A stretch of 64,000 bases of DNA from Rhabdobacter roseus (GTDB lineage: Bacteria; Bacteroidota; Bacteroidia; Cytophagales; Spirosomataceae), in NCBI RefSeq assembly GCF_014202275.1, contig NZ_JACHGF010000007.1:62001-126000 (forward strand). The letters run 5' to 3'. The translations under genes were made by a program, and so were the position numbers. Positions 42,992-52,178 of the stretch are shown here, one piece after another; within the stretch, counting starts at the first letter, position 1; each line of letters opens with the position of its first letter. Below the pieces are notes generated by a model. It was given only the letters and a program-made list of their open reading frames with translations. It made no database searches and was not told the DNA's origin.

Positions 42992-44185
42992 TTGGAAGCT
43001 TCTTCTCCTACTAATCCTAAAAACGCCCCGGCTGTTGCTTTAGCTACTAATCCTGCCTGGCGGGTACTTAGTGTTGCGTACATTCGTTCGGGTGATGCGG
43101 AGAAGGACCTGGAATTGGCCGCCCAGGCCCGTGGAGAAGGGTACCTGGTACTTACCCCGACGAATCTGGCGGCGTCGGATCTTCCGTTTCGGGATTTAGT
43201 TGCTTTCTCCGAGCCCGATTCTATTGCTGAACTACCAATGGTGGAACCAGAAGGTCCGGCTGCTGGAAACAGGCTGGTCCGGCTGAGGGCTAACCTAAGT
43301 ACCCTGGCTTTCCGCGAGCGCAGCCGCACCGAAATCGCCGCCAATATTTTAGCTGCCATCGCCTTCATGATCGTAGGGCACCTCTTATTCAGCTACTTCA
43401 CCTACGACCGGATCGCCCTGGGTATCAACAGCCTGCTGGTCGACGAGGATTTTATATACTACCTGCTGGGCGGCTTTATTGCCCAGATGATCGACGGGGC
43501 CCTGGGCATGGCCTACGGCGTCACGGCCACTACCTTCTTGCTCACGCTGGGGGTACCTCCCTCGGTGGCCAGCGCCAGCGTGCACAGCTCCGAAATCTTC
43601 ACCAGCGGCGTATCGGGCTACATGCACCTTAAGTTTGGCAACGTCAACAGCAAGCTTTTCAAAACGCTCCTCGTTCCGGGAGTGATTGGCGCTATTCTGG
43701 GTGCCTACGTACTCACTTCCCTGGAACAGTACGTGTATATCATCAAGCCCATTGTGGCTACGTATACGCTCATTCTGGGGGTACTTATTATCAAAAAAGC
43801 CCTCAAAAAGCACGTGAAGAAGCGGCCGGTTAAAAATATAGGCTGGCTGGCCGTCGCGGGGGGCTCCCTGGATTCCATCGGCGGCGGGGGTTGGGGACCC
43901 ATTGTTTCATCCACCCTCATAGCCCGGGGCCGCCATCCGCGCTACACCATTGGGTCGGTCAACCTCACCGAATTTTTTGTGTCGCTGGCCAGTTCTCTTA
44001 CGTTTATTTCCCTTATTGGTTTCTCGCACTGGCAGGTCATTGTAGGGTTGATCCTGGGGGGTACGGCAGCGGCGCCCATTGCCGCCTCGCTCTCGCGTCG
44101 ATTGCCCATAAAAACCATGATGATATTGGTCGGCATCGTCGTAATTGTGGTAAGTTTACGTATTATTTACATGGTACTTAGCTAA
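42992..44185 (+). CDS. TauE/SafE-type sulfite exporter with an extra N-terminal domain
   Basis: Residues ~115-397 form about eight membrane segments of the TauE/SafE family (GGFIAQMIDGALGMAYGVT, SASVHSSEIFTSGVSGY, GGSLDSIGGGGWGPIVSS), which export sulfite or related anions. The first ~110 residues are soluble, with LSVAYIRSGDAEKDLELAAQ and VEPEGPAAGNRLVRLRANL, and are not part of the transporter. The start is a TTG at 42992; the next in-frame upstream codon positions hit a stop, and no ATG occurs until the first membrane segment. It leads the sulfate operon, so it may relieve toxic sulfite or import sulfate. Direction is not visible in sequence. Confidence 0.82.
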   Translation: MEASSPTNPKNAPAVALATNPAWRVLSVAYIRSGDAEKDLELAAQARGEGYLVLTPTNLAASDLPFRDLVAFSEPDSIAELPMVEPEGPAAGNRLVRLRANLSTLAFRERSRTEIAANILAAIAFMIVGHLLFSYFTYDRIALGINSLLVDEDFIYYLLGGFIAQMIDGALGMAYGVTATTFLLTLGVPPSVASASVHSSEIFTSGVSGYMHLKFGNVNSKLFKTLLVPGVIGAILGAYVLTSLEQYVYIIKPIVATYTLILGVLIIKKALKKHVKKRPVKNIGWLAVAGGSLDSIGGGGWGPIVSSTLIARGRHPRYTIGSVNLTEFFVSLASSLTFISLIGFSHWQVIVGLILGGTAAAPIAASLSRRLPIKTMMILVGIVVIVVSLRIIYMVLS

Positions 44186-44269
44186 GGTTTGCCGAGGTAC
44201 TTTCCGAAGGTACCTGGTCCAAGCCCAATCATATCCAAACTAGCTGTTCGCCGAACTATTTATTAATCC

Positions 44270-45457
44270 ATGAAAAAGCAAACCAAAATCATCCGGACGC
44301 AATCCAAGAAAACCCACTACCGCGAGCACTCCACGCCGCTCTTCCTCACCAGCAGCTTCACCTTCGAAAGCGCCGAGCAGGGAAAAGCGCTTTTTGACGA
44401 AACGGAGCAGGGAAACCTATACAGCCGCTTCTCGAATCCGTCGGTGCAGGAGTTTGTGGACAAGGTGTGTATGCTCGAAGATAGCGAGGATGGCGTTGCG
44501 ACGGCCACGGGCATGGCGGCGGTTTTTGCTAGTTTGGCGGCTTTGCTCCAGGCGGGCGACCACCTGCTGGCCAGCCGGGCGCTTTTTGGTTCAAGCCACC
44601 AGATCATTACGCAGATCCTGAGCAAGTGGGGCATTACCCATACCTACCTCGACGCCACCGCCAGCGAAGCCGAGTGGGAAGCCGCCGTGCTGCCTAACAC
44701 CAAAATGGTGTACATCGAAACGCCCTCCAACCCTGGCCTGGAGCTCGTGGACCTGGCCATGATCGGAAGATTGTGCCAAAAGCATGAGCTTATTTTCAAC
44801 GTCGATAATTGCTTCGCTACGCCCGCCCTACAAACCCCCGCCGACTTCGGGGCCGACCTGATTGTACACTCGGCTACTAAATTTATGGACGGCCAGGGAC
44901 GGGTACTGGGCGGCGTGGTAGTAGGCAAAGAAAAGTACATCAAGCACCTGCGGTTCTTCTGTCGGCAAACGGGCCCGTCGATGTCGCCTTTCAACGCCTG
45001 GGTACTTTCCAAGAGCCTGGAAACGCTGGAGCTCCGCATGGAAAAGCATTCGTCCAACGCCCTCAGGCTGGCGCAGGCCCTGGAGCAGCACCCGGACGTG
45101 AAGCAGGTAAACTACCCCTTCCTGCCTTCGCATCCGCAGCACGCGCTGGCTCAGCAGCAAATGAGCGCGGGCGGGGCAGTCGTGACCATCGAGCTCGACG
45201 GGGGCTTTGAGCGAGTAGCCGCTTTCATGAAGGCGCTGCAGATTCCGTCGCTGTCGTCGAACCTGGGCGACACCCGTACCATCGTAACCAACCCCTTTAC
45301 AACCACGCACTCCAAGCTTAAGCCCGACGAAAAAGTAGCGCTGGGAATTACCGAGGGACTGATCCGGATTTCGGTGGGACTGGAAGACGTAGACGACCTG
45401 ATCGAGGACTTTGAAAATGCCGTGGCGGTATCGGCCAGCCTACCCGAAAAGGTATAA
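44270..45457 (+). CDS. metZ: O-succinylhomoserine/O-acetylhomoserine sulfhydrylase
   Basis: The 395-residue fold-type I PLP enzyme makes homocysteine from an activated homoserine and sulfide. It has TFESAEQGKALFDE and YSRFSNPSVQEF near the start, GMAAVFASLAALLQAGDH, VYIETPSNPG, the PLP lysine K204 in HSATKFMDGQGR, and GLEDVDDLIEDF at the end. The close match to MetZ-type sequences suggests O-succinylhomoserine as substrate, but MetY-like O-acetylhomoserine use cannot be excluded. Its place behind the exporter and ahead of cysH ties sulfide use to its production. Confidence 0.9.
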   Translation: MKKQTKIIRTQSKKTHYREHSTPLFLTSSFTFESAEQGKALFDETEQGNLYSRFSNPSVQEFVDKVCMLEDSEDGVATATGMAAVFASLAALLQAGDHLLASRALFGSSHQIITQILSKWGITHTYLDATASEAEWEAAVLPNTKMVYIETPSNPGLELVDLAMIGRLCQKHELIFNVDNCFATPALQTPADFGADLIVHSATKFMDGQGRVLGGVVVGKEKYIKHLRFFCRQTGPSMSPFNAWVLSKSLETLELRMEKHSSNALRLAQALEQHPDVKQVNYPFLPSHPQHALAQQQMSAGGAVVTIELDGGFERVAAFMKALQIPSLSSNLGDTRTIVTNPFTTTHSKLKPDEKVALGITEGLIRISVGLEDVDDLIEDFENAVAVSASLPEKV

Positions 45458-45504
45458 AAGTACCTAGCCGAGGTACCTCATAACGTAGAAAAATAGAAGC
45501 AACC

Positions 45505-46206
45505 ATGCATACCCAACTCCCCTCTTTACAGGCCGCCCTGACGGGCAAAAGCGAAGTAGAAGCGCTCATGACCCTGGCGGAACTCTTTCCGGGCGAGGTC
45601 GTTTTTTCGACGAGCCTGGGCTACGAGGATCAGGTCATTACGGATATGATTCTTAAAAACCACCTACCCATCCGCATTTTTACGCTGGATACGGGGCGGC
45701 TGTTTAGCGAAACATACCTCACCCTGCAAAAAACCAACAACCGCTACGACACCAAAATACAGGTGTACTACCCGCAAACCGAAGCCGCCGAAAAACTAGT
45801 GAGCGAGAAAGGCCCGCTGAGCTTCTATGATTCGGTCGAAAACCGCAAGGAGTGCTGCTTCATCCGGAAGGTGGAGCCGCTGAACCGCGCGCTGCGGGGG
45901 GCGAAGATCTGGGTGACGGGCATCCGCGCCGAGCAGTCGGGCAATCGCCAGGATATGCCCCAGCTGGAATGGGATGAAGCGCACCAGCTCTTCAAGTTCC
46001 ACCCGATCCTGCCCTGGACCTTGGAAGAAGTGATTCAGTACGTCAAGTCCAACCACATCCCCTATAATCCCCTGCACGACAAAGGCTTTGTGAGCATCGG
46101 TTGTGCGCCCTGTACCCGCGCCATCCGCGAGGGTGAAGACTTCCGGGCCGGACGCTGGTGGTGGGAGGACGAAAGCAAAAAAGAGTGCGGACTGCACGCC
46201 CATTAG
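45505..46206 (+). CDS. cysH: Phosphoadenylyl-/adenylyl-sulfate reductase
   Basis: The 233-residue enzyme reduces activated sulfate to sulfite with thioredoxin. It has SFSTSLGYEDQVI-type loop (VFSTSLGYEDQV), the Cys pair Cys117-Cys118 in KECCFIRKVEPL and Cys200-Cys203 in GCAPCTR, which together bind a 4Fe-4S cluster, and the catalytic Cys228 in ECGLH. Presence of the cluster cysteines points to an APS-using type, in line with no cysC (APS kinase) in this operon or in cysN. The sequence ends in a short HAH tail. Confidence 0.93.
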   Translation: MHTQLPSLQAALTGKSEVEALMTLAELFPGEVVFSTSLGYEDQVITDMILKNHLPIRIFTLDTGRLFSETYLTLQKTNNRYDTKIQVYYPQTEAAEKLVSEKGPLSFYDSVENRKECCFIRKVEPLNRALRGAKIWVTGIRAEQSGNRQDMPQLEWDEAHQLFKFHPILPWTLEEVIQYVKSNHIPYNPLHDKGFVSIGCAPCTRAIREGEDFRAGRWWWEDESKKECGLHAH

Positions 46207-46332
46207 TACCGTGAGCCGGAAGGATACTTTGCCAAGCCGTTCCGAAAAGTAAATTAGTACCAGAAATTCATACGAAGTACCCCTTGCTGTCCGCAGCTAG
46301 TTCCGCGTTGGCAAGTACCTATTAAAACCACT

Positions 46333-47238
46333 ATGAGCCAATCATTAGATTACCTCGATCAACTTGAAGCCGAAGCCATCTACATCATGCGAGAGGTGGC
46401 CGGTCAGTTTGAGCGCCCTGCTTTGCTGTTTTCGGGCGGCAAGGATTCCATTACGCTCGTGCGGCTGGCCCAGAAAGCCTTCGCTCCGGGCAAGATTCCC
46501 TTTCCGCTGGTGCACGTCGATACAGGCCATAATTTTCCGGAAGCCATCAAGTACCGCGACGAAATGGCCCAGCAGCTGGGCGCCAAACTGGTGGTACGCT
46601 ACGTAGAAGATACCATCAAGGCCAAGGGGCTAAAAGAACCTACCGGCAAAAACGCCAGCCGCAACTGGCTGCAAACCTACACGCTGCTGGATACGATCGA
46701 GGAGTTTGAGTTTGACGCCTGCATCGGCGGCGCCCGGCGCGACGAAGAAAAGGCCCGCGCCAAGGAGCGTATCTTTTCGTTTCGCGACGAGTTTGGCCAG
46801 TGGGACCCCAAGCGGCAGCGCCCTGAGCTCTGGAATCTTTTCAACGGACGCATTCACAAAGGCGAAAACGTGCGCGTATTCCCCATCTCCAACTGGACTG
46901 AGCTGGACGTGTGGGCCTACATCCAGCGCGAAGGGATCGCCCTGCCGAGTATCTACTTTGCCCACGAGCGCGAGTGCATCCTGCGCGACGGGCACCTGTT
47001 GGCCAACACGGAGGTAATCCAGAAAGACGAGTACGACCAGATCGTGACGCGTCAGGTACGTTTCCGGACCGTGGGCGACATGACCTGTACCGCCGCCGTG
47101 GAGTCCAGTGCCGCTACCCTGGAAGAGGTCATTGCCGAGATCACCATTTCGCGCATCAGCGAACGGGGCGAAACCCGCATCGACGACCAACAAACCGAAG
47201 CCGCCATGGAAGACCGGAAAAAAGGAGGCTATTTTTAA
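46333..47238 (+). CDS. cysD: Sulfate adenylyltransferase subunit 2
   Basis: The 301-residue subunit adenylates sulfate with ATP to form APS; it has the PP-loop SGGKDSITLVRLA (~38-50), FPLVHVDTGHNFPEA, GARRDEEKARAKER and the end KKGGYF. It pairs with the GTPase CysN encoded next, 81 bases downstream. ATP sulfurylase of this heterodimer type is energised by GTP hydrolysis. Length and start are normal. Confidence 0.96.
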   Translation: MSQSLDYLDQLEAEAIYIMREVAGQFERPALLFSGGKDSITLVRLAQKAFAPGKIPFPLVHVDTGHNFPEAIKYRDEMAQQLGAKLVVRYVEDTIKAKGLKEPTGKNASRNWLQTYTLLDTIEEFEFDACIGGARRDEEKARAKERIFSFRDEFGQWDPKRQRPELWNLFNGRIHKGENVRVFPISNWTELDVWAYIQREGIALPSIYFAHERECILRDGHLLANTEVIQKDEYDQIVTRQVRFRTVGDMTCTAAVESSAATLEEVIAEITISRISERGETRIDDQQTEAAMEDRKKGGYF

Positions 47239-47319
47239 CCCAAACCAAAAGTACCTACGCTATTTCCCCAAAACCCTCTGAAAGGTACCTGGCCAACGCC
47301 ATCAATCGAAACATTACGC

Positions 47320-48564
47320 ATGGACTTACTCAGATTCATCACCGCAGGCTCCGTCGACGACGGCAAAAGTACCCTCATCGGGCGTCTGCTTTTTGATACC
47401 AAAAATATCCTGGCCGACCAGATGGAGGCCATCGAACGCGCCAGCAAAACCCGCAACGCGGGCGAGATCGACCTCGCGCTGCTCACTGACGGGCTGCGCT
47501 CGGAACGCGAACAAGGCATTACCATCGACGTGGCCTACAAGTACTTCCAAACGCCCAATCGGAAGTTTATCAGCATCGACGCGCCGGGGCACATTCAGTA
47601 CACCCGCAACATGGTGACGGGCGCTTCCAACGCCGACCTGGCCATCATTTTGGTCGATGCCCGCCACGGCGTGGTGGAGCAAACCCGTCGTCACTCGCTC
47701 ATTGCTTCGCTGCTGGGGATTCCGCACGTAGTGGTAGCTATCAACAAAATGGATTTGATCGACTACTCCGAAGATAAATTTCTGAGCATTGCCCAGGCCT
47801 ATACCGACCTGGCTACCAAGTTGAATATCAAGAACCTGACGATCATTCCCGTGAGTGCCCTGAACGGCGATAACATCGTGGATCGGTCGACGGCCATGAG
47901 CTGGTACACCGGCGAAACCATGCTTTCGGTACTGGAAAACGTGGACGCCCGCGAAACAACCAACCTCACCGACGGGCGCTTTTCGGTACAGTACGTCATT
48001 CGTCCCCAAACCGACGAGCTGCACGACTACCGCGGCTATGCCGGACGCATCCAGAGCGGGGCTTTCCGCAAAGGAGAGACCGTAGCGGTACTTCCCTCCG
48101 AGCGCTACTCGAAGATTGCGCGCATCGAGCTGGGTGGCCAGGAAGTTGAAGAAGCCTACGCGCCGCAATCGGTCACGATCCTGCTCGAAGACAACATCGA
48201 CATCAGCCGGGGCGACATGCTGGTACCTACCGAAAACCTGCCCACGCTAAGCCAGGATCTGGAAGCATTGGTGTGCTGGATGGACGATCGCAAAGAATTA
48301 AAAGTAGGTAGCAAGTACACGCTTCAACACGGTACTTCGCGCACGCGCTGCTCCATCCGCAGCATCGAGTACCGCGTGGATATTAATACCTACGAGCAAT
48401 TGGAAGAAGTAGAAAGCCTGAAACTAAACGACATAGCGCGAATTGTGCTGCGTACGGCCCAGCCGATCGCCTACGACTCGTACCAGACCAACCGCACCAA
48501 CGGCGGCGCGATCCTGATCGACGAAACTTCCAACGTGACCGTGGGTGCCTGCATGATTGAGTAG
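47320..48564 (+). CDS. cysN: Sulfate adenylyltransferase subunit 1 (GTPase)
   Basis: The 414-residue subunit is an EF-Tu-like GTPase that drives APS formation by CysD. Visible motifs are the P-loop GSVDDGKST (10-18), DAPGH (switch II), NKMD and the domain-2 segment RGDMLVPTENLP. It ends after domain 3 without a fused CysC kinase, typical in Bacteroidota. Length fits. It lies between cysD and the sulfite reductase gene in the same direction; the spacing suggests one transcript. Confidence 0.96.
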   Translation: MDLLRFITAGSVDDGKSTLIGRLLFDTKNILADQMEAIERASKTRNAGEIDLALLTDGLRSEREQGITIDVAYKYFQTPNRKFISIDAPGHIQYTRNMVTGASNADLAIILVDARHGVVEQTRRHSLIASLLGIPHVVVAINKMDLIDYSEDKFLSIAQAYTDLATKLNIKNLTIIPVSALNGDNIVDRSTAMSWYTGETMLSVLENVDARETTNLTDGRFSVQYVIRPQTDELHDYRGYAGRIQSGAFRKGETVAVLPSERYSKIARIELGGQEVEEAYAPQSVTILLEDNIDISRGDMLVPTENLPTLSQDLEALVCWMDDRKELKVGSKYTLQHGTSRTRCSIRSIEYRVDINTYEQLEEVESLKLNDIARIVLRTAQPIAYDSYQTNRTNGGAILIDETSNVTVGACMIE

Positions 48565-48648
48565 AACGGGGAACAAACCAAGAGTGGCTTCCGTTAAGAA
48601 AGGATGAATTAATATACTATTCCGATAGAGTACTAAGAAAATCTATTT

Positions 48649-50838
48649 ATGAGCAATCTCACTTTTTCCGAAAACGTATCCCAGGTCGCCCAGCGCGATA
48701 TTCTGGAGCTCCAGGCCAAAATCGGTGTTTTCTCCGCCGGGGAAGGTACCGAAGAGGCGTTTCGTAAGTACCGCCTGGCGCGTGGTGTGTACGGGCAGCG
48801 GCAGCCGGGCGTACAGATGATCCGGATCAAACTACCCTACGGACGCATCACGGCCGACCAACTGGTACGCATTGCGGATTGCTCGGATAAGTACGCTACC
48901 GGAAACCTGCACGCCACCACCCGCCAGGACATTCAGCTGCACTTCGTAAAACTCGCCGATTCGCCCCAGCTCTGGGCCGAGCTGGAAGACGCGGGCATCA
49001 CCTTGCGCGAAGCCTGCGGCAATACCGTTCGGAACGTTACGGCCTCTTTCCGCGCCGGGGTCGATCCCGACGAGCCCTTTGACGTAACGCCTTACGCCCA
49101 CAGCATTTTTGAGTACTTCCTGCGCAACCCAATCTGCCAGGAAATGGGACGCAAATTTAAAATCGCCGTTTCTTCCTCCGAAAAAGATACCGCCTTTGGC
49201 TTCATGCACGACGTGGGCCTGATCCCGAAATGGGGCCAAAACGCCAGCGGCGAAACCGTACGGGGCTTCAAGGTACTGATTGGTGGTGGGTTAGGGGCGC
49301 AACCTTTCCTGGCCCAAACCGCTCACGAATTCCTGGAACAACAGCAGGTTATTCCGTTCATCGAAGCGCTGATTCGGGTATTTGACCGCTACGGAGAGCG
49401 TACCCGCCGTCACAAAGCCCGCATGAAATTTCTGCTTAACGACCTGGGCCTGGAGGGACTTTTAGAAAAAGTAGAGGAAGAGCGCCTGGCGCTAAAAAAT
49501 AAAGAATTCAACGTAGAGACCACGGCCTTTGACGTAGAAGTACCCGCGCGCGAATCGCTTTCTACCGAGGCGATCGTGGCCCTGGCGCAAAGTACCCTGT
49601 CCGAAGCCGAGGTACCTGCCTTTACCCAGTGGCTCACGACCAACGTTTTTGAACAAAAACAAAAAGGCTGGTACGGCGTGCAACTCCGGGTACTGCTGGG
49701 TGACTTCCACTCCAGCGTAGCCCGGCAGCTGGCCGACCTCGTGCGCCAGTACGCCGCCGACGACCTGCGCGTCACCGTCAATCAGGGGTACTTGCTGCGC
49801 TTTGTGAAGACCGAAGACCTGCCCGCGCTTTATCTGAAACTCAAAGAACTGGGGCTGGCCGATCCGGGCTTCGACAGCACCGCCGACATCACCACTTGCC
49901 CCGGTACCGACACCTGCAACCTGGCCATTACCAGCAGCTACGGCATCACGCGGGTACTGGAAAAAATGATGCAGGAGGAATTTCCGGATACGATTTACAA
50001 CAACGACATCAAGATCAAGATCAGCGGCTGCATGAATGGTTGTGGCCAGCACAGCGCTTCCAACATCGGTTTTCACGGAAGCTCGATCAAGAACGGTAAG
50101 CTGGTACTTCCCGCCCTGCAGGTACTTTTGGGCGGTGGCTTTACCGGAGACGGAGCCGGGCAGATTGGCGATAAGGTCATAAAAATACCCGCCAAACGCG
50201 GACCGGAGTCGATCCGGCTGCTGCTGCGCGACTACGAGGCTAACGCCTACGAAGGCGAGTACTTCAACCAGTACTATGCCCGCCAAACCAAAAACTACTT
50301 TTACCAACTGCTGAAGCCGCTGGCGGATCTCAGCGCGCTGACCGACGACGACTACCGCGACTGGGACCATGACGAGCTGTACAAAACGGAAATCGGTGTG
50401 GGCGAGTGCGCCGGGGTACTTATTGACCTGGTAGGTACCACGCTGATCGAAGCCGAAGAAAAACTATTGCTGGCTACCGAAAACTTCCAGTCGGGCGTGT
50501 GGGCGGATGCCATCTACCACGCGTACAACGTATTCATTACCAGCGCCAAAGCACTGTTGATTGGCGAAAGCATCAATACCAACACGCAGCACGGCATTGT
50601 CAAAGATTTTGACGAGCACTTCGGCGCTAGCTTTTACCCCACCGGCACCGAGGAGCAAAACGGTTTCCGAACGCTGGTCTTTAGTATCAATAAAAACGAA
50701 CCTACCGAAGCCTTCGCCAGCCAGTTCATTGCCTCGGCCCAGGATTTTCTGGCTCGGGTTAAAACGTTCCGCGAAACGCAACTGGCCGACAGCGGCGCGC
50801 CCCAACTCCAGGAGCTGGTGCACGGCCAGGATAGCTAG
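48649..50838 (+). CDS. Siroheme-dependent sulfite (nitrite) reductase fused to a HEPN domain
   Basis: The 729-residue protein has the two ferredoxin-like half-domains of siroheme reductases, ATTRQDIQLHFV and VTVNQGYLLRFV, and the cluster cysteines C417 and C423 in CPGTDTCNL and C461, C465 in GCMNGC, which hold 4Fe-4S and siroheme. It reduces sulfite to sulfide in this operon. The C-terminal ~140 residues, from about 585, look like a HEPN helix bundle (LIEAEEKLLLATENFQSGVWADAIYHAYN in part, with SAKALL), an unusual tail on a reductase, seen in other Bacteroidota. Its role is unknown. cobA starts right after its stop. Confidence 0.9.
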   Translation: MSNLTFSENVSQVAQRDILELQAKIGVFSAGEGTEEAFRKYRLARGVYGQRQPGVQMIRIKLPYGRITADQLVRIADCSDKYATGNLHATTRQDIQLHFVKLADSPQLWAELEDAGITLREACGNTVRNVTASFRAGVDPDEPFDVTPYAHSIFEYFLRNPICQEMGRKFKIAVSSSEKDTAFGFMHDVGLIPKWGQNASGETVRGFKVLIGGGLGAQPFLAQTAHEFLEQQQVIPFIEALIRVFDRYGERTRRHKARMKFLLNDLGLEGLLEKVEEERLALKNKEFNVETTAFDVEVPARESLSTEAIVALAQSTLSEAEVPAFTQWLTTNVFEQKQKGWYGVQLRVLLGDFHSSVARQLADLVRQYAADDLRVTVNQGYLLRFVKTEDLPALYLKLKELGLADPGFDSTADITTCPGTDTCNLAITSSYGITRVLEKMMQEEFPDTIYNNDIKIKISGCMNGCGQHSASNIGFHGSSIKNGKLVLPALQVLLGGGFTGDGAGQIGDKVIKIPAKRGPESIRLLLRDYEANAYEGEYFNQYYARQTKNYFYQLLKPLADLSALTDDDYRDWDHDELYKTEIGVGECAGVLIDLVGTTLIEAEEKLLLATENFQSGVWADAIYHAYNVFITSAKALLIGESINTNTQHGIVKDFDEHFGASFYPTGTEEQNGFRTLVFSINKNEPTEAFASQFIASAQDFLARVKTFRETQLADSGAPQLQELVHGQDS

Positions 50839-50849
50839 GTTTATTGAAA

Positions 50850-51614
50850 ATGGTAAAAATGAAACTCACCCTGATTGGCGCCGGGCCCGGCGATCCCGAA
50901 CTGATTACGCTCAAAGCCGTGCGCGCGCTCAATGGCGCACGGGTGGTACTATACGATGCCCTGGTGCACCCCAGCCTGCTGGAGCACTGCTCCGACGGCT
51001 GCGTGAAAGTACCCGTGGGCAAGCGGTTTGGCAAGCATAGCTGCAGCCAGGACGTGATCAACTACATGATCGTGGAGTATGCCTACCAGTACGGAGAAGT
51101 AGTGCGCCTGAAAGGGGGCGATCCGTACGTGTTTGGCCGGGGCTACGAGGAGGTAACGTTTGCCGCCCGCCACGGCATCGAGTCGGAGGTGATTCCCGGC
51201 ATTTCCAGCAGCTACGCCGTGCCGGCCCTGGCGGGGATTCCGCTCACAACGCGGGGCGTGAGTGAGAGTTTTTGGGTGGTGACGGGTACTACTCAGGCGC
51301 ACCAGCTCTCGCTGGACTTGCGGCTGGCCGCGCAGTCTTCGGCTACGGTGGTGGTGCTGATGGGGGTACACAAACTACCCGAAATTGTAGAAACCTACGC
51401 CAGCCTCGGCAAGCTGGACCAGCCCATTGCCATTATTCAAAATGGTACCTTGCCGGATCAAAAAATAGTAACGGGGCGGATCAGTAACATCCTGCCGCTG
51501 GCTCACGTGGCGGATATCGGCTCACCGGCCATCATCGTCATCGGGCCCGCCGCGGCCCTGCCCGACCAGGCGCTGTCGGTAGCGCAAAAAGCCAAGTCCG
51601 ACCTGATGTCGTAG
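50850..51614 (+). CDS. cobA: Uroporphyrinogen-III C-methyltransferase
   Basis: The 254-residue SAM-dependent enzyme methylates uroporphyrinogen III twice to precorrin-2, the first step to siroheme. Marks are the N-terminal LTLIGAGPGDPELITLKA, VRLKGGDPYVFGRG and PGISSSYAVPALAGIPLT, with the end PAIIVIGPAAAL. The later ferrochelatase/dehydrogenase of siroheme synthesis is not in this window. Possible starts are ATG at 50850 or 50859; the latter begins exactly at the conserved strand. It overlaps the end of the reductase transcript by spacing of 11 bases, so it is coexpressed. The product feeds the reductase upstream. Confidence 0.95.
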   Translation: MVKMKLTLIGAGPGDPELITLKAVRALNGARVVLYDALVHPSLLEHCSDGCVKVPVGKRFGKHSCSQDVINYMIVEYAYQYGEVVRLKGGDPYVFGRGYEEVTFAARHGIESEVIPGISSSYAVPALAGIPLTTRGVSESFWVVTGTTQAHQLSLDLRLAAQSSATVVVLMGVHKLPEIVETYASLGKLDQPIAIIQNGTLPDQKIVTGRISNILPLAHVADIGSPAIIVIGPAAALPDQALSVAQKAKSDLMS

Positions 51615-51726
51615 GGTACTTTTAGGCAGAGGGGTACTTTACAGCAAAGGTACTTTATGAAAAAAGTACCTAGCCAAAAGCACTTTCTCCGCCGGAAAAA
51701 GGCCGGGGATAGAGGCTGTAAAGTAC

Positions 51727-52071
51727 CTAGGAAAACCAGCGAAGTACCGCCGTCCAGTCGAGCTGAAGGCCTTTTTCCTTAAATTCCAGAAAATAAATTA
51801 CGCCCGCCAGAAACAGGTAGCTGATCAACAGGTACTTTTTCTTTTGCTCGTAAAGCGCCGGATGGTGAAAGTACTCAAATACCATCGAAGCCGAAAATCC
51901 CACCACCATCAAGACCACCGAAAGTACCCCCGCATCTTGCCGGTAGTGGCTAAAGCTCGCCAGCATGGGCGCACCCAATACCAGGTAGAGGAGCCACATA
52001 CCAAAACCCAGGCGGTAAAGGTACATGCTGAGGCGACGGTCATTTTTTACGTCAAATAATCCCGCAAACAT
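51727..52071 (-). CDS. Small integral membrane protein
   Basis: The 114-residue protein has three predicted membrane segments: GMWLLYLVLGAPMLAS, VLSVVLMVVGFSAS and YLLISYLFLAGVIYFLE, separated by polar loops. There is a HHPALYEQKKK loop between the second and third. No domain is recognised. It is a lone gene on the minus strand between the sulfate operon and the acyltransferases; no terminator was seen. Confidence 0.55.
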   Translation of the reverse strand: MFAGLFDVKNDRRLSMYLYRLGFGMWLLYLVLGAPMLASFSHYRQDAGVLSVVLMVVGFSASMVFEYFHHPALYEQKKKYLLISYLFLAGVIYFLEFKEKGLQLDWTAVLRWFS

Positions 52072-52178
52072 AGTTAAAAAGCCTTTATATAGAAGTGAAT
52101 ATAGAAACTGTCGGGAACAATTCCAACCCTTTGCCCAAAGTACCCCTAATAAACGTATACTTGTAAAAAAATAAAAAC

